Shown here piece after piece: positions 36,842 to 46,856 of a stretch of 64,000 bases of DNA. The position numbers were made by a program, and so were the translations under genes. Source of the DNA: Rugalucina vietnamica (lineage: Eukaryota; Mollusca; Bivalvia; Lucinida; Lucinidae); assembly GCA_964017185.1 (NCBI GenBank), contig OZ024883.1:41160395-41224394 (forward strand). The letters are read 5' to 3'. Position 1 is the first letter of the stretch; every line of letters begins with the position of its first letter. The notes under the pieces were generated by a model. It was not told the origin of the DNA. It made no database searches and worked only from the letters and a program-made list of their open reading frames with translations.

Positions 36842-37786
36842 TACGAGGATGATCCAATAATGATTGAGACTTTTCTCTTATTTTATAAACCTTATTGACT
36901 GGCTCAAGTTTACTACTTTTGTTTACAAGATACACATGTGATCTCTCTTTGGAGCAAGTTTTATCAAATTTGGCAGATAACTTTGGTTGCTATGGTTATT
37001 TAAGAACTACTCGTGCAGCACCTATGGCCACCATTTGCCCTTTGAACAAACATAGCCTGTAGATATCTGTCTATGTCACAAAATTTAAATACGGTTTCTT
37101 ATCATAATTGAGTATTGCCTGTGTTAACATTTATCTCTGAAATATTTTGCTTTGGTCAAATCGAATCTTGCGCTCGTGATTAAGAGGAGGTTGCCTAGCA
37201 ACCATTTTACTATATGAATTCTGGCTAATAGCATTTTCCAAATTCTGTAGTTGCTAGGCAACATAAAAAGAAAAGGTCAAGTGTCACTTTTGTACTTTAT
37301 TTGTAATATTTACTCCATAATTGATCATTTCAACATTAAAAACATTTAATCGTGTCATGTATACTCAGGGTATAAGGTATTTCTCACCCCTACCCCCCAA
37401 AATCATTGAATTCTTTCGCAAACAAAACCCATCTTTTGTCACAAAATCACTCAGCCTACTGGAATTATCAGCTGTATGTAAGTGATATTTGCAGAACATA
37501 AAGCTAGTAATGATAACTATAAATAACAGTATGCCATGAAAGGAATTTTAATCACCAGTTGCCATGGCAACCCATTTTATGTGCATAATTGATACGTGGC
37601 CAAGGACCTTTGACTCGCATTCTCCCGTTGCTAAGCAACAAAATGTAGTTGTCTACATGTGACTTTTAACCAGTGTCTTGTGTGCGCGTTATGTTGAGCA
37701 ATGTTAATGATATATTTACAATAAGCCAAGTTTATTTACATAGGATTAATTCAAAAAGTCTCATTCATTATTGGATCATCCTCGTA
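36842..37786. mobile_element. Mariner-like non-autonomous element, copy 1
   Basis: Terminal inverted repeats of about 33 bp starting TACGAGGATGATCCAATAAT, flanked by TA. 945 bp without a transposase ORF. It abuts the end of LINE 3. It contains four palindromes resembling RFX X-boxes: GTTGCCTAGCAAC near 37188, GTTGCTAGGCAAC near 37251, GTTGCCATGGCAAC near 37559 and GTTGCTAAGCAAC near 37627. Confidence 0.8.
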
Positions 37787-39175
37787 GCACAAATTTCTGG
37801 ATAGTTTCTCAACCTCTAATATGTTATGAATGTCCAAGAACAGATTGGAGAACTCGCGGCAGTCAATTATTAACTGGACAATACTCTCTTTTGTGGTGAA
37901 GACATTACACCAGACATCGGGCCCCACTTTGTTTTTACATAGTCTCTGAGCACTTTGTATTCGACTCCTCTCACCTCAGCCAGTAAAGGACAGTACAGCA
38001 GCACGTGGAAAATGTCTTCCTCCTGTTGTTTACACAGTTTAAACATGGGATCCTCTCGGTATTGGCTAAATCTGTGTAGGTTCGACTGTAGGAGACACGT
38101 CCCAGATAAGATTCTGGCTTTAACTATCGCCTTCCTGACATCGATGATGGAGTTGTCCGTGGAACTCCAGACTGGATGAGCTTCACCAATGGAAATGTTT
38201 TCATATGCAAGGAATCTCAGCGTTGTTTTACATCGAGCATCACGAACCAATGACTCCCTCCAGTGTTCCGCAACAGACTCACTGACCATGTCCTTCCATT
38301 TATCTTTCTCTGGTGGTTGTTGAATCATTCATTTGAAGTGGTCCGTTTCAACCCTAAATGTGTGGTTTCTTCTGAAGACATGATCTGAGTATCACCCAGT
38401 GTCCATGTATAGTCTGACTGTTTCTTTCCAAAGTTATGCTCAACTATTTTGGTCTTAGTTGGATGGATTTTAAAATGATGTTGCCGTGAGTATCTATATC
38501 CAACGCCTAGCATTAACTGTAGCATCTCAGGAGTCGAGGACAGATACGCCATGTCATCCGCCACCGCCGTAGCTCCAACATATATGTTCCCCAGCACAAA
38601 TCCCAATGCTTTGTCTTCGAGCTCAAGAATCTGGTCCTCAACAAAGATTTTATAAAGATGTGTAGATAGCACTCCTCCTTGGCGGACGCCCATTTTGAGG
38701 GCGAAACTGTCACTGAGTGAACCAAGCCATTTAACTTTTGTAGTTAGACCATTATATAATTCCTTGATGATTAACCAGTAGGTTGGGCTTATATTTCTAT
38801 CCAGAAGCTTGTCGAAGAGAATTGTATGCTGGACAACGTCGAAAGCGGACTGGACATCCAGAGTGGCGAAGAACAGGGTGGACCTGGTGCGTTTAGCTTC
38901 AGCTCTTACTTCAGAAATGATTAGGCTTGACATGATAGGCGATAGACCTTTGGTGAATCCAAACTGTAACTCAGACTGATTTTTGAGATTCATTTTTTCA
39001 AGTAAACAATATTCAAACAGTTTCCCCATAATTGCCGTCACAGTGATTCCTCTATAGCTGTTAACAAGACATGGATCTTTGTCTTTCTTTATTACAGGCG
39101 TCAATATTCCGGTTTTAAACGACAAAGGATATGGCCATCTTGCCATTATTGGTGTGTTCTTCAACGCCACATAAC
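37787..39175 (-). mobile_element. Non-LTR retrotransposon fragment (LINE 3) with VADD motif
   Basis: ORF 39170-38325 has reverse transcriptase motifs: LSFKTGILTPVIKKDKDP, NSYRGITVT, LQFGFTKG, ATLDVQSAFDVVQH, MGVRQGGVLS and VADDMAYLS, where the usual Tyr or Phe before ADD is Val. About a hundred residues of thumb seem to be missing before ORF 38328-37870, which has the C-terminal C...H...C motif (FKLCKQQEEDIFHVLLYC). A further frame continues coding as VQLIIDCREFSNLFLDIHNI right up to the mariner-like element at 37786. Fingers onward only; the 5' end is missing. Clearly dead. Confidence 0.8.
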
Positions 39176-39479
39176 TACAGAATTGTTAAAAATTCGACCT
39201 GCCCTAGGTAGCGAAACCTAAGTTGCTATGGAGACCATTATATGAGCAGTGCGCAAAGTGTCTTGAATAATATTGTAAACACGAAACAAGACGACGTTGT
39301 TTCTTTATAATAATGCATCAAACATCGGATAAATGTTGTAATACTAGTATTCAATCAGTAGACAAAGTCTACGAACTTAAATCCCAACCATCGTATATTG
39401 AACTGTAGATCCATGTTTCTGTTAAGCTGGAAATCTCCGCGAAAAGTTTCAGAAGTTTTGTAGACTTTGACTTGAAAAA

Positions 39480-40140
39480 TTGATAGATACAGACTTATTT
39501 AGTTAATAAAGTGATAGGAGTATTCACTGTCATGGTTATTTCTTGAAGTTCGCCAAAAATCATTTACATTAAAATTAAATAACATCAAAATTAAAACTTC
39601 ATTTTCTAAAAGCCGCATGGGCAATCAAAGCCAAATTTAATGTGGAACCTCCTTGGCTTGGGGTAATGAAAGTTAATATAAGCTATCTTATATGGCCATC
39701 TTGCCCTTATATGGTGAACCAGAGGGGACAGACCAGCCATCGGGGACCAATTTTTTATCAAAATCATAAATCTTCAATCCATTTGCCCATTTCCCTCAAG
39801 TTTTTCCCTTCAAATGACATTTCAACAATTTTCCCCATTCAAATGTGGGCGACCTAAGTTGATCTTGCTGTAATATAGGTCAAGGTCATCCCAGGGTCAT
39901 GATTTATAATATCTCTGTAGAGCTCCTCTGGTTCTGGAGAAGGTTTTTTAAAGTTTTTTGCTTTTAATAGCCATGGCAGCCATCTTGGTCATGTGTCCTG
40001 GACCATTTATATAAACTTTCATTTCTCCTTTCTAAGGATGCTCACATGAAGTTTGGCTTTGACTGGCCAAGCGGTTTTAGAGGAGAAGATCTTTGAAATT
40101 GTGGACGGACGGACAATGGAGCATTGCCATCCTATAATAT
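39480..40140 (+). mobile_element. Hairpin-ended element remnant
   Basis: Module sequence GGCGACCTAAGTTGATCTTG, GCCATCTTGGTCATGTG, GATGCTCACATGAAGTTTGG, then GTGGACGGACGGACAATGGA. The terminal hairpin is lost. Confidence 0.55.
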
Positions 40141-40280
40141 TTTGGCCAAAATGTCACAGTTTTTGTGCTAATAGGGGATTCTAGAGAAGCTGAGTTGAAC
40201 TAGTCATACTAGTTCAGGACACGCCTCCCTGGAGCAGATTCTCAGTAATAACTGCACATTCTTTCATCACTTACTGCTAC

Positions 40281-40542
40281 CATTACAAAAATTTGTCCAT
40301 GCAATATATATGGATATTTTGTTAGCTGTAAAAAATTGAAAACTTCACTGGAAAAATTAGATATTTTTATTTTTGTTCAAAACATTGATTTTGTGTACAT
40401 GTTAGAACCGCCTCGCCAAGGCAGTTCTAACGAGTATCCACAATCTATGTTTTGGGTCAAAATTAAGGAAAAGAGGTATACCCCTCCACACCCCAGTTTT
40501 AATGTGTAAAAGTGGGGTTTACATGGACATGTTATCCCGATG
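40281..40542 (+). mobile_element. A-type foldback element
   Basis: Left end CATTACAAAAATTTGTCC, core AACATTGATTTTGTGTAC / GTATCCACAATCTATGTT with a GCCTCGCCAAGGC centre, right end ACATGTTATCCCGATG. Confidence 0.65.
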
Positions 40543-40611
40543 TATTCTTCTTGAGTCAAGAAAAAAAAAAAACAAAAAAAAAAAAACTAGAATTTGTTTT
40601 CTATGTGAAAA

Positions 40612-41688
40612 CTGATGTCTCCCCCCTTTCTACGTGCATGTCCAAAATATGCAAGCAAGAGTTATAGTTCTTGTGCATCACATATCCTGTCATTCTGTTT
40701 TATAAGTGTACCAAGTTTCATTGAAATATCTCTTACGGTTTTCAAGTTATAGAGGGGGCACGAAAGTGTTTGGAAAATAATCAAAGAGAAATAACTCCAA
40801 AGATATGAAAGCAAGAGTAATGATTCTTGTGCATCATGCTTTATAAGTGTACCATGTTACATTGAAAAATCTCTAATGGTTTTTGAGTTATAGAGCAGAC
40901 AAGAAATTGAATGAAAAATAATCAAAGGGAAATAACTCCAAAGATATGAAAGCAAGAGTTATAATTCTTGTGCATGACACATCGTCTCATCATGCTTTAT
41001 AAGTGTACCAAGTTTCACTGAAATTTCTCTTACGGTTTTCAAGTTATAGGGTGGACACGAAATTGTATGGAAAATAATCAAAGGGAAATTACTCCAAAGA
41101 TATGCAAGCAAGAGTTATGGTTCTTTAGCACGACACATAATCTCATCGTGCTTTATAAGTGTACCAAGTTTCATTGGAATAACTCTTACGATTTTCGAGT
41201 TATAAAGCGGACACGAAATTGTATGGAAAATAATCAAAGGGAAATAACTCATAAAATACTCAAGCCAGAGTTATGGTTCTTGTGCATGACACATCGTCTG
41301 ATCATGCTAAATAAGTGTACCAAGTTTCATTGAAAAATCTTTAACGGTTTTCAAGTTATACAGCGGACACGAAATTGTATCGAAAATAATCAAAGGGAAA
41401 TAACTCCAAAAAACTCAAGCTAGAGTTATGGCTCTTGTGCATGACACATCGTCTCGTCGTGGTCTACAAGTGAACCAAGTTTCATTGAAAAATCTTTAAC
41501 GGTTTTCAAGTTATACAGCGGACACGAAATTGTATCGAAAATAATCAAAGGGAAATAACTCCAAAAATACTCAAGCTAGAGTTATGGTTCTTGTGCATGA
41601 CACATCGTCTCATCATGGTTTACAAGTGTACCAAGTTTCATTGAAAAATCTTTAACGGTTTTCAAGTTATAGAGCGGACACGATTTGT

Positions 41689-41723
<35 letters not shown>

Positions 41724-41771
41724 GCACGGGGAAAAACAAAATGTCTCCCGACCCTGTCGGGGGGAGACATA
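40612..41771 (+). mobile_element. Tandem-module element with ATGTCTCCCCCC ends
   Basis: Ends ATGTCTCCCCCC and GGGGGGAGACAT are inverted. About six units of about 155 bp repeat AGGGAAATAACTCCAAAG, AAGTGTACCAAGTTTCATTG and GGTTTTCAAGTTATAGAGCG. A GACA run (41692-41723) and a hairpin CCCGACCCTGTCGGG close it. Same plan as the GGACCATTGG family but different sequence. Confidence 0.75.
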
Positions 41772-42145
41772 ATGAGCCGCGGTGCAAGAGAATCGGTCTT
41801 CGGTGTTTCTGACTAGGTCTGACACAAACTGGCCTATGCATCACAGAAGATGGTTAGAGGCTTGAAATTTCAGATTTAGAAAGAAGAGGAATACACCTGG
41901 ACCTCTTTATAACATGGTTCATTACAGCACGGTTTTGTATACAACACGGACCATTCATGGACCCCAAATGGTCTAATTTTGCTACACATCTATATATTTT
42001 ACTCTCGTTATAACACGGATTGGATAGCTAACATGGAAATTGTCATTGACCCAAACAATAGTGTTATAAAGAGGTTGAAATGTAGTACTATAGATCTGTA
42101 TAGCGAAAACAAAGGCGCTGATCAGCTGTTCAGTTACTACCAGAT
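41772..42145 (-). mobile_element. B-type foldback element split by a small inverted-repeat element
   Basis: Left part 41772-41895 (ATGAGCCGCGGTGCAAGAG, GTCTGACACAAACTGGCC). The interruption 41901-42075 has ends ACCTCTTTATAAC / GTTATAAAGAGGT. The right part 42100-42145 (GCGAAAACAAAGGCGCTGAT) is cut by the next element at 42153. Confidence 0.6.
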
Positions 42146-42152
42146 TTACCAA

Positions 42153-44070
42153 CCAGAGGACCAATGGTCCTGTAAACGCTCACCTGAGACCTGAGATATA
42201 TAACCCTAGGGCAGAGTCTAAATAACTCCTGGAGTCAATGTCTTTTTCAAATCATAAAAATTCAGTCCATTTGCCGATTAACTGCAAGTTTTGTCCTTCA
42301 AACAACTTAACAATTTTCTCCATTCAAATGCATGGGCCATCTAAGTTGACCTTGCCGTGAAATAGGTCAAGGTCATCCCAGTGTCATGATTTATACAAAT
42401 TTTGTAGATCTCCGTTCCTTAATGCTTCATGCCAAGTTTCAAAATCATAGGCCTTCTGGTTCTGAAGGAGAAGATTTTTTAATTTTTTTGCTATTTATAG
42501 CCATGGTGGCCATGTTGGTCATGTGACCTTGACCATTTATACAAACTTTCATTTCCTCTTCCTAAGGATGCTCCTCATAAAGTTTGGCTTTGATTGGCTA
42601 AGCAGTTTCTAAGAAAAAGCTGTTTGAATATTATGGTCATATACATGTATATAGCTCCGGGGCAGGGGCAGACAACCCCTGGGCCTAAAATATTTTCATA
42701 AGCATAAATCTTCTGTCCATTTGCTCATTCCTAGCAAGTTTTCTGCCATTACATGACATTTTCCAATTTTTTCCCATTCAAATGCATCTAAGTTGACCTT
42801 GCCGTAAAATAGGTCAAGGTCATCCAAGGGTCATGATTTATATAAACTTTGTAGAGCTCCATTCCCAGATGCTTCATACCAAGTTTCAAAATCATACGCC
42901 TTCTGGTTCTAAAGAAGAAGATTTTTAAACGTTTTTGCAATTTATAGCCATGGCGGCCATCTTGGTCATATGACCTCGACCATTTATACAAACTTTAATT
43001 CCCTCTTCCTAAGGATGCTCCACATAAAGTTTAGCTTTGATTGGCCTAGCGGTTTCAGAGAAGAAGATGTTTCAATATTATGGTCATATACATGTATATA
43101 GCCCAGGGGCAGGGGCAGACAACCCCCTGGGCCCAAAATATTTTCTTAAACATAAATCTTATGTCCATTTGCTCATTTCTAGCAAGTTTTCTGCCATTTA
43201 ATTACATTTTCCTATTTTTTCCCCATTCCAATGCATGGGAGACCTAAGTTGACCTTGCCGTAAAATAGATCAAGGTCATCCCAGGGTCATGATTTACACA
43301 AACTTTGTAGAGCTCCATTCCCAGATGCTTCATACCAAGTTTCAAAATCATAGGCCTTCTGGTTCTGAAGAAGAAGATTTTTAAATGTTTTTGCTATTTA
43401 TAGCCATGGCGGCCATCTTGGTCATGTGACCTGGACCATGTATACAAACTTTCATTCCCTCTTCCTAACAATGCTCCACATGAAGTTTGGCTTTGATTGG
43501 CCTAGCAGTTTCAGAGAAGAAGATGTTTGAATATTACGGTCATATACATGCATATAGCCCCGGGGCAGGGGCAGACAACCCCCTAGGCCCAAAATATTTT
43601 CATAAACATAAATATTCTGTCCATTTGCTCATTTCTAGCAAGTTTTCTGCCATTTAATTGCATTTTCCTATTTTTTCCCATTCAAATGCATGGATGACCT
43701 AAATTGACCTTGCCGTAAAAAAGGTCAAGGTCATTCCAGGGTCATGATTTATATAAACTTTGTAGAGCTTTATTGCCTGATGCTTCATGCCAAGTTTCAA
43801 AATCATAGGCCTTCTGGTTCTGGAGAAGAAGATTTTTGAATGTTTTTGCTATTTATAGCCATGGCGGCCATCTTGGTCATGTGACCTGGACCATTTATAT
43901 AAATTTTCGTTCCCCCTTCCTAAGGATGCTCCACATGAAGTTTGGCTTTGATTGGCCAAGTGGTTTCAGAGGAGAAGATCTTTGAAAACGGAACGACGGA
44001 CGATGACAGACGACGGACGCCGGAGCATGGGTATACTATAAGCTCACCTGAGCCGAAGGCTCACAGGCTA
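42153..44070 (+). mobile_element. Hairpin-ended tandem-module element with four units of about 450 bp
   Basis: Starts CCAGAGGACCAATGGTCCTG. Units begin near 42230, 42660, 43090 and 43550 (GGGGCAGGGGCAGACAACCC, then CCTTGCCGTAAAATAGGTCA, then CCATGGCGGCCATCTTGGTC). It ends with ACGACGGACGATGACAGACG and the hairpin CTCACCTGAGCCGAAGGCTCA. Confidence 0.7.
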
Positions 44071-44224
44071 AAAATCTGGTGTTCTCATGATGCGGCTTAA
44101 ATGATCTTATATTTTCATGACAAAAATCTTCAAAAAGAATATCTACCTCAATAGAATTGGGTATCCTAAAATTTTTTTTTAAATTCAGTTTTACGTCCCT
44201 TTCAAGATTATTTCAGCTCATATG

Positions 44225-44408
44225 AGATGGGCCAATCAGTAGGTGGGGCAAAAACGGGAGAACCCCGAGAAAAACCACCTGGCACACCCACAAGCAGAAA
44301 CTGACTTGTCTCACGTGGCCAGAGCAGGGCTCGAACCCACACCAGACACAGCAGTGAGATGATCGAGTGATTAAGAAACAGCGCTCTTAACCGCTCGGCC
44401 ATGGGGGC
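44225..44408 (-). mobile_element. tRNA-derived SINE (Leu/Ser-like head)
   Basis: Minus strand: GGCCCCCATGGCCGAGCGGT, TAAGAGCGCTGTTTC, B box GGGTTCGAGCCC, GCCACGTGAGACAAGTC, GGTTTTTCTCGGGGTTCTCC. Different family from the copies at 1087 and 49836. Confidence 0.65.
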
Positions 44409-44510
44409 CCGCCATCCTACACAATGAGCTGTCATGACCAGTTGAAAAAATAAATATTCTTTTGGTAATCTGTTTAATGGATTTCAAAACAACAATAATA
44501 AATATAAGAT

Positions 44511-44749
44511 ATGAGCCGCGCGGTGAGAAAAACGAATTTTACCTATGCAAAAACAAAGGCACAGATCAGCTGTGCAGTCACTGCACAGCTGATCAGCTCC
44601 TTTGTTTTTGCGGCTCAGATAGTATAATTCCTTTTCTTCTGAAATCCAAAATTTCAAGCTTCTAGCCATCTTCTGTAACTGCACAGGCCAGTTTGTGTCA
44701 GACCTGTTTGGAAACCCTGAAAACCGGTTTTCTTGTGTCGTGGCTCATA
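44511..44749 (+). mobile_element. B-type foldback element
   Basis: ATGAGCCGCGCGGTGAG to CTTGTGTCGTGGCTCAT. Central palindrome CAGATCAGCTGTGCAG / CTGCACAGCTGATCAG. Confidence 0.7.
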
Positions 44750-44859
44750 TAATTTAAGAACAAAATATCTGTTTACGAGCTGAGCAAACTATATAAATTG
44801 GAAAAGATTTGATTAACTACATAATCTAGTCACAAGAACCTTAAAACTGCTGCTGTTGT

Positions 44860-45137
44860 CATCAGGAAAACATGCCCGAGAAATATATACCCCCTTATAC
44901 CCCATTTTATATAGCAAAACTGGGGTATGCAGGGGTACACCTATTTTTCTCATTTTTGCTCCAAAACATAGATTGTGGGTACTCGTTAGAACCGCGTCGG
45001 CGAGGCGGTTCTAACGTGTACCCACAATCTATGTTTTGAGCAAAAATAAGAAAAATATAAAAAAAATTCCACTGAAAATTTTCATTTTTTACAATTTTAA
45101 AAAACTCTGTATACTGCATGGGCGTGTTTTCGTAATG
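44860..45137 (-). mobile_element. A-type foldback element, complete copy
   Basis: CATCAGGAAAACATG to CGTGTTTTCGTAATG, inverse orientation. Strong core: AACATAGATTGTGGGTAC and its complement around CGTCGGCGAGG. The flanks share TTGT. Confidence 0.75.
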
Positions 45138-45599
45138 TTGTCATCAGGCGTACACATCAAACAAGAAAATCTACTGTTTTCATTCTAATTAGCGCACATG
45201 CTCCAATAAGAGCACACCCTGGTGGTTTCTGAAAAACATGAGCATAAGCACACACTGCTCGACTAGCATATTGGTATATGGCACAAATTTTATACATCAA
45301 TACCGTATTTGACGCATTAAAACTTAACCTTAGATGATCAAACAATAGTTTACATGGCTTGGAATACATGTACTTAAATTACATTATCATTGATATCTAT
45401 TGACAAGATGGATTCTGCAAAATTTGTGTTGTTTTCGTACATAGTGTGCACTAATTAGAATGATTTTGATACCTTAATTTTCAGTTATTCTGAAAAGTTA
45501 AGCGCACTGCGCTAATTAGAAGAAATACAGTATATTAAAAATATAGACCTTTTAAACCACATAAGTCAAGTGTACAATTTGCGGAACACTGACAATCAG

Positions 45600-45790
45600 C
45601 ATTATGAAAACTTGCCCATGCAATATACAAAGAGAAGAAAAATGTGAAAATTTCACTGGAATTTTTTTTTTTCAATATTTTTGCTCAAAACATACATTGA
45701 AGGTACACGTTAAAACTGCATCACCGATGCAGCTCTAACATCAACAATGTATGTTCTGGATCAAAAATAATAAAATTAGGTATAAATCTG
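45600..45790 (+). mobile_element. A-type foldback element, right end lost
   Basis: Left end CATTATGAAAACTTGCCC; the core is diverged (AACATACATTGAAGGTAC...ACAATGTATGTT) with a GCATCACCGATGC centre. It fades after AGGTATAAATCTG. Confidence 0.55.
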
Positions 45791-45923
45791 AATCTAAAAA
45801 TCACTCTTGATGCCCTTCAAAATGAAAGTGGATTCACCCAAATGATAATGATGAGTTAGTCCATTCCTAACAAATGAGTTCACAACAAAGTGTACATGCA
45901 CCAAAAAGGTAGACATAAACTAT

Positions 45924-46162
45924 TTGAGCCGCATCGTGAGAAAAACGGATTTTTGCCTATGCGAAAACAAAGGCGCAGATCAGCTTCGCAGTAACTGCGA
46001 AGCTGATCAGCGCTTTTGTTTTCGCTACACGGATACTACAACTTCTCTTCTTCTTAAATCCGAAATTTGAAGCTGCTAGCCTGCTCCTGTGTCTGTACAG
46101 GCCGGTTTGTGTCAGACCTGGTCGGAAACCCCGAAGACCGGTTTTCTCGTGTCGAGGCTCAT
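45924..46162 (+). mobile_element. B-type foldback element, well preserved
   Basis: TTGAGCCGCATCGTGAG to CTCGTGTCGAGGCTCA. The palindrome is about 60 bp with one mismatch. It lies about 630 bp beyond the DPAGT1 stop codon. Confidence 0.75.
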
Positions 46163-46790
46163 TTGTGACTAAAATATTCATAAATATAAATTAAGTGAAA
46201 TTCATTAATGAATACTAAATGTCAATATATGAATATGTAAAAGCTAATCTGACAACATAACATGGAAACAAATGCCTTCAAAGCTAAAATAGTAATCTTA
46301 ACAACATCTAATCTGTGAATTGCACTCAAATAATAGTCCAACTTTTTTGTCATTTGTGAAGTTTTAGAATCGTCCATGAAAATAAAAATAATTCAAAGTA
46401 TGTATGGTTTGAGCTACACTATGTACCCATCCATGATGAAATCCACAAATTGATTTACTATTTTTCAATCTGAAGTTCAAACTGACCTGGAATTTGCTTG
46501 AGGTTCTTCCAATGGTACCATTCGTTGGTAACATTTGTACCATTATTGCCAATTTCAGTTCTAATGGCACGACTGGCAAAGAAATTGGTGCAAATCAGGA
46601 ACACGGTAATGCCATTGATGTAAATGGTACAAATGTTACTAACCAAAAATGATTTTGTGACACTCCTAAGATCATCAATATATCAAACAGCACTTGATAA
46701 AATGTCCCACATTATCATTCCAACAATGATGAGACAATCCTTTGTCCTCCAGTTAGTTGACCCTAATGTTGTTGAGATGCTGTGGTGACG

Positions 46791-46856
46791 TTAAACATCA
46801 TAGAACAACTTGGCTAGTTGATAGCGAATTCCAAATGCAATGCAACTACAGAATAT
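46791..46856 (-). CDS. DPAGT1: DPAGT1 exon 8 (last coding exon, 66 nt)
   Basis: Codes residues 387-407, [21 protein letters not shown], then TAA. The acceptor is TTTTTCAG. This is the hydrophobic C-terminal end typical of animal DPAGT1. I could not place a poly(A) site with confidence in the sequence below it. Confidence 0.94.
   Translation of the reverse strand: MFCSCIAFGIRYQLAKLFYDV

Larger units (their letters stand above)
45138..46790. other. Region beyond the DPAGT1 stop codon
   Basis: 46163-46790 may hold the DPAGT1 3' UTR. A local inverted repeat around AATGGTACCATT (about 46500-46640, with repeated GGTACAAATGTTA-like words) is present. No sure AATAAA on the minus strand was found. 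Left of this are A- and B-type foldback copies. Confidence 0.4.

Noticed and set aside
40612-41700. CRISPR-like array
   Set aside because: Units are about 155 bp without short spacers, in an animal genome, bounded by transposon-like ends.
44462-44684. Opposed frames in the B-type element at 44511
   Set aside because: They mirror each other across the palindrome and recur in every B copy.
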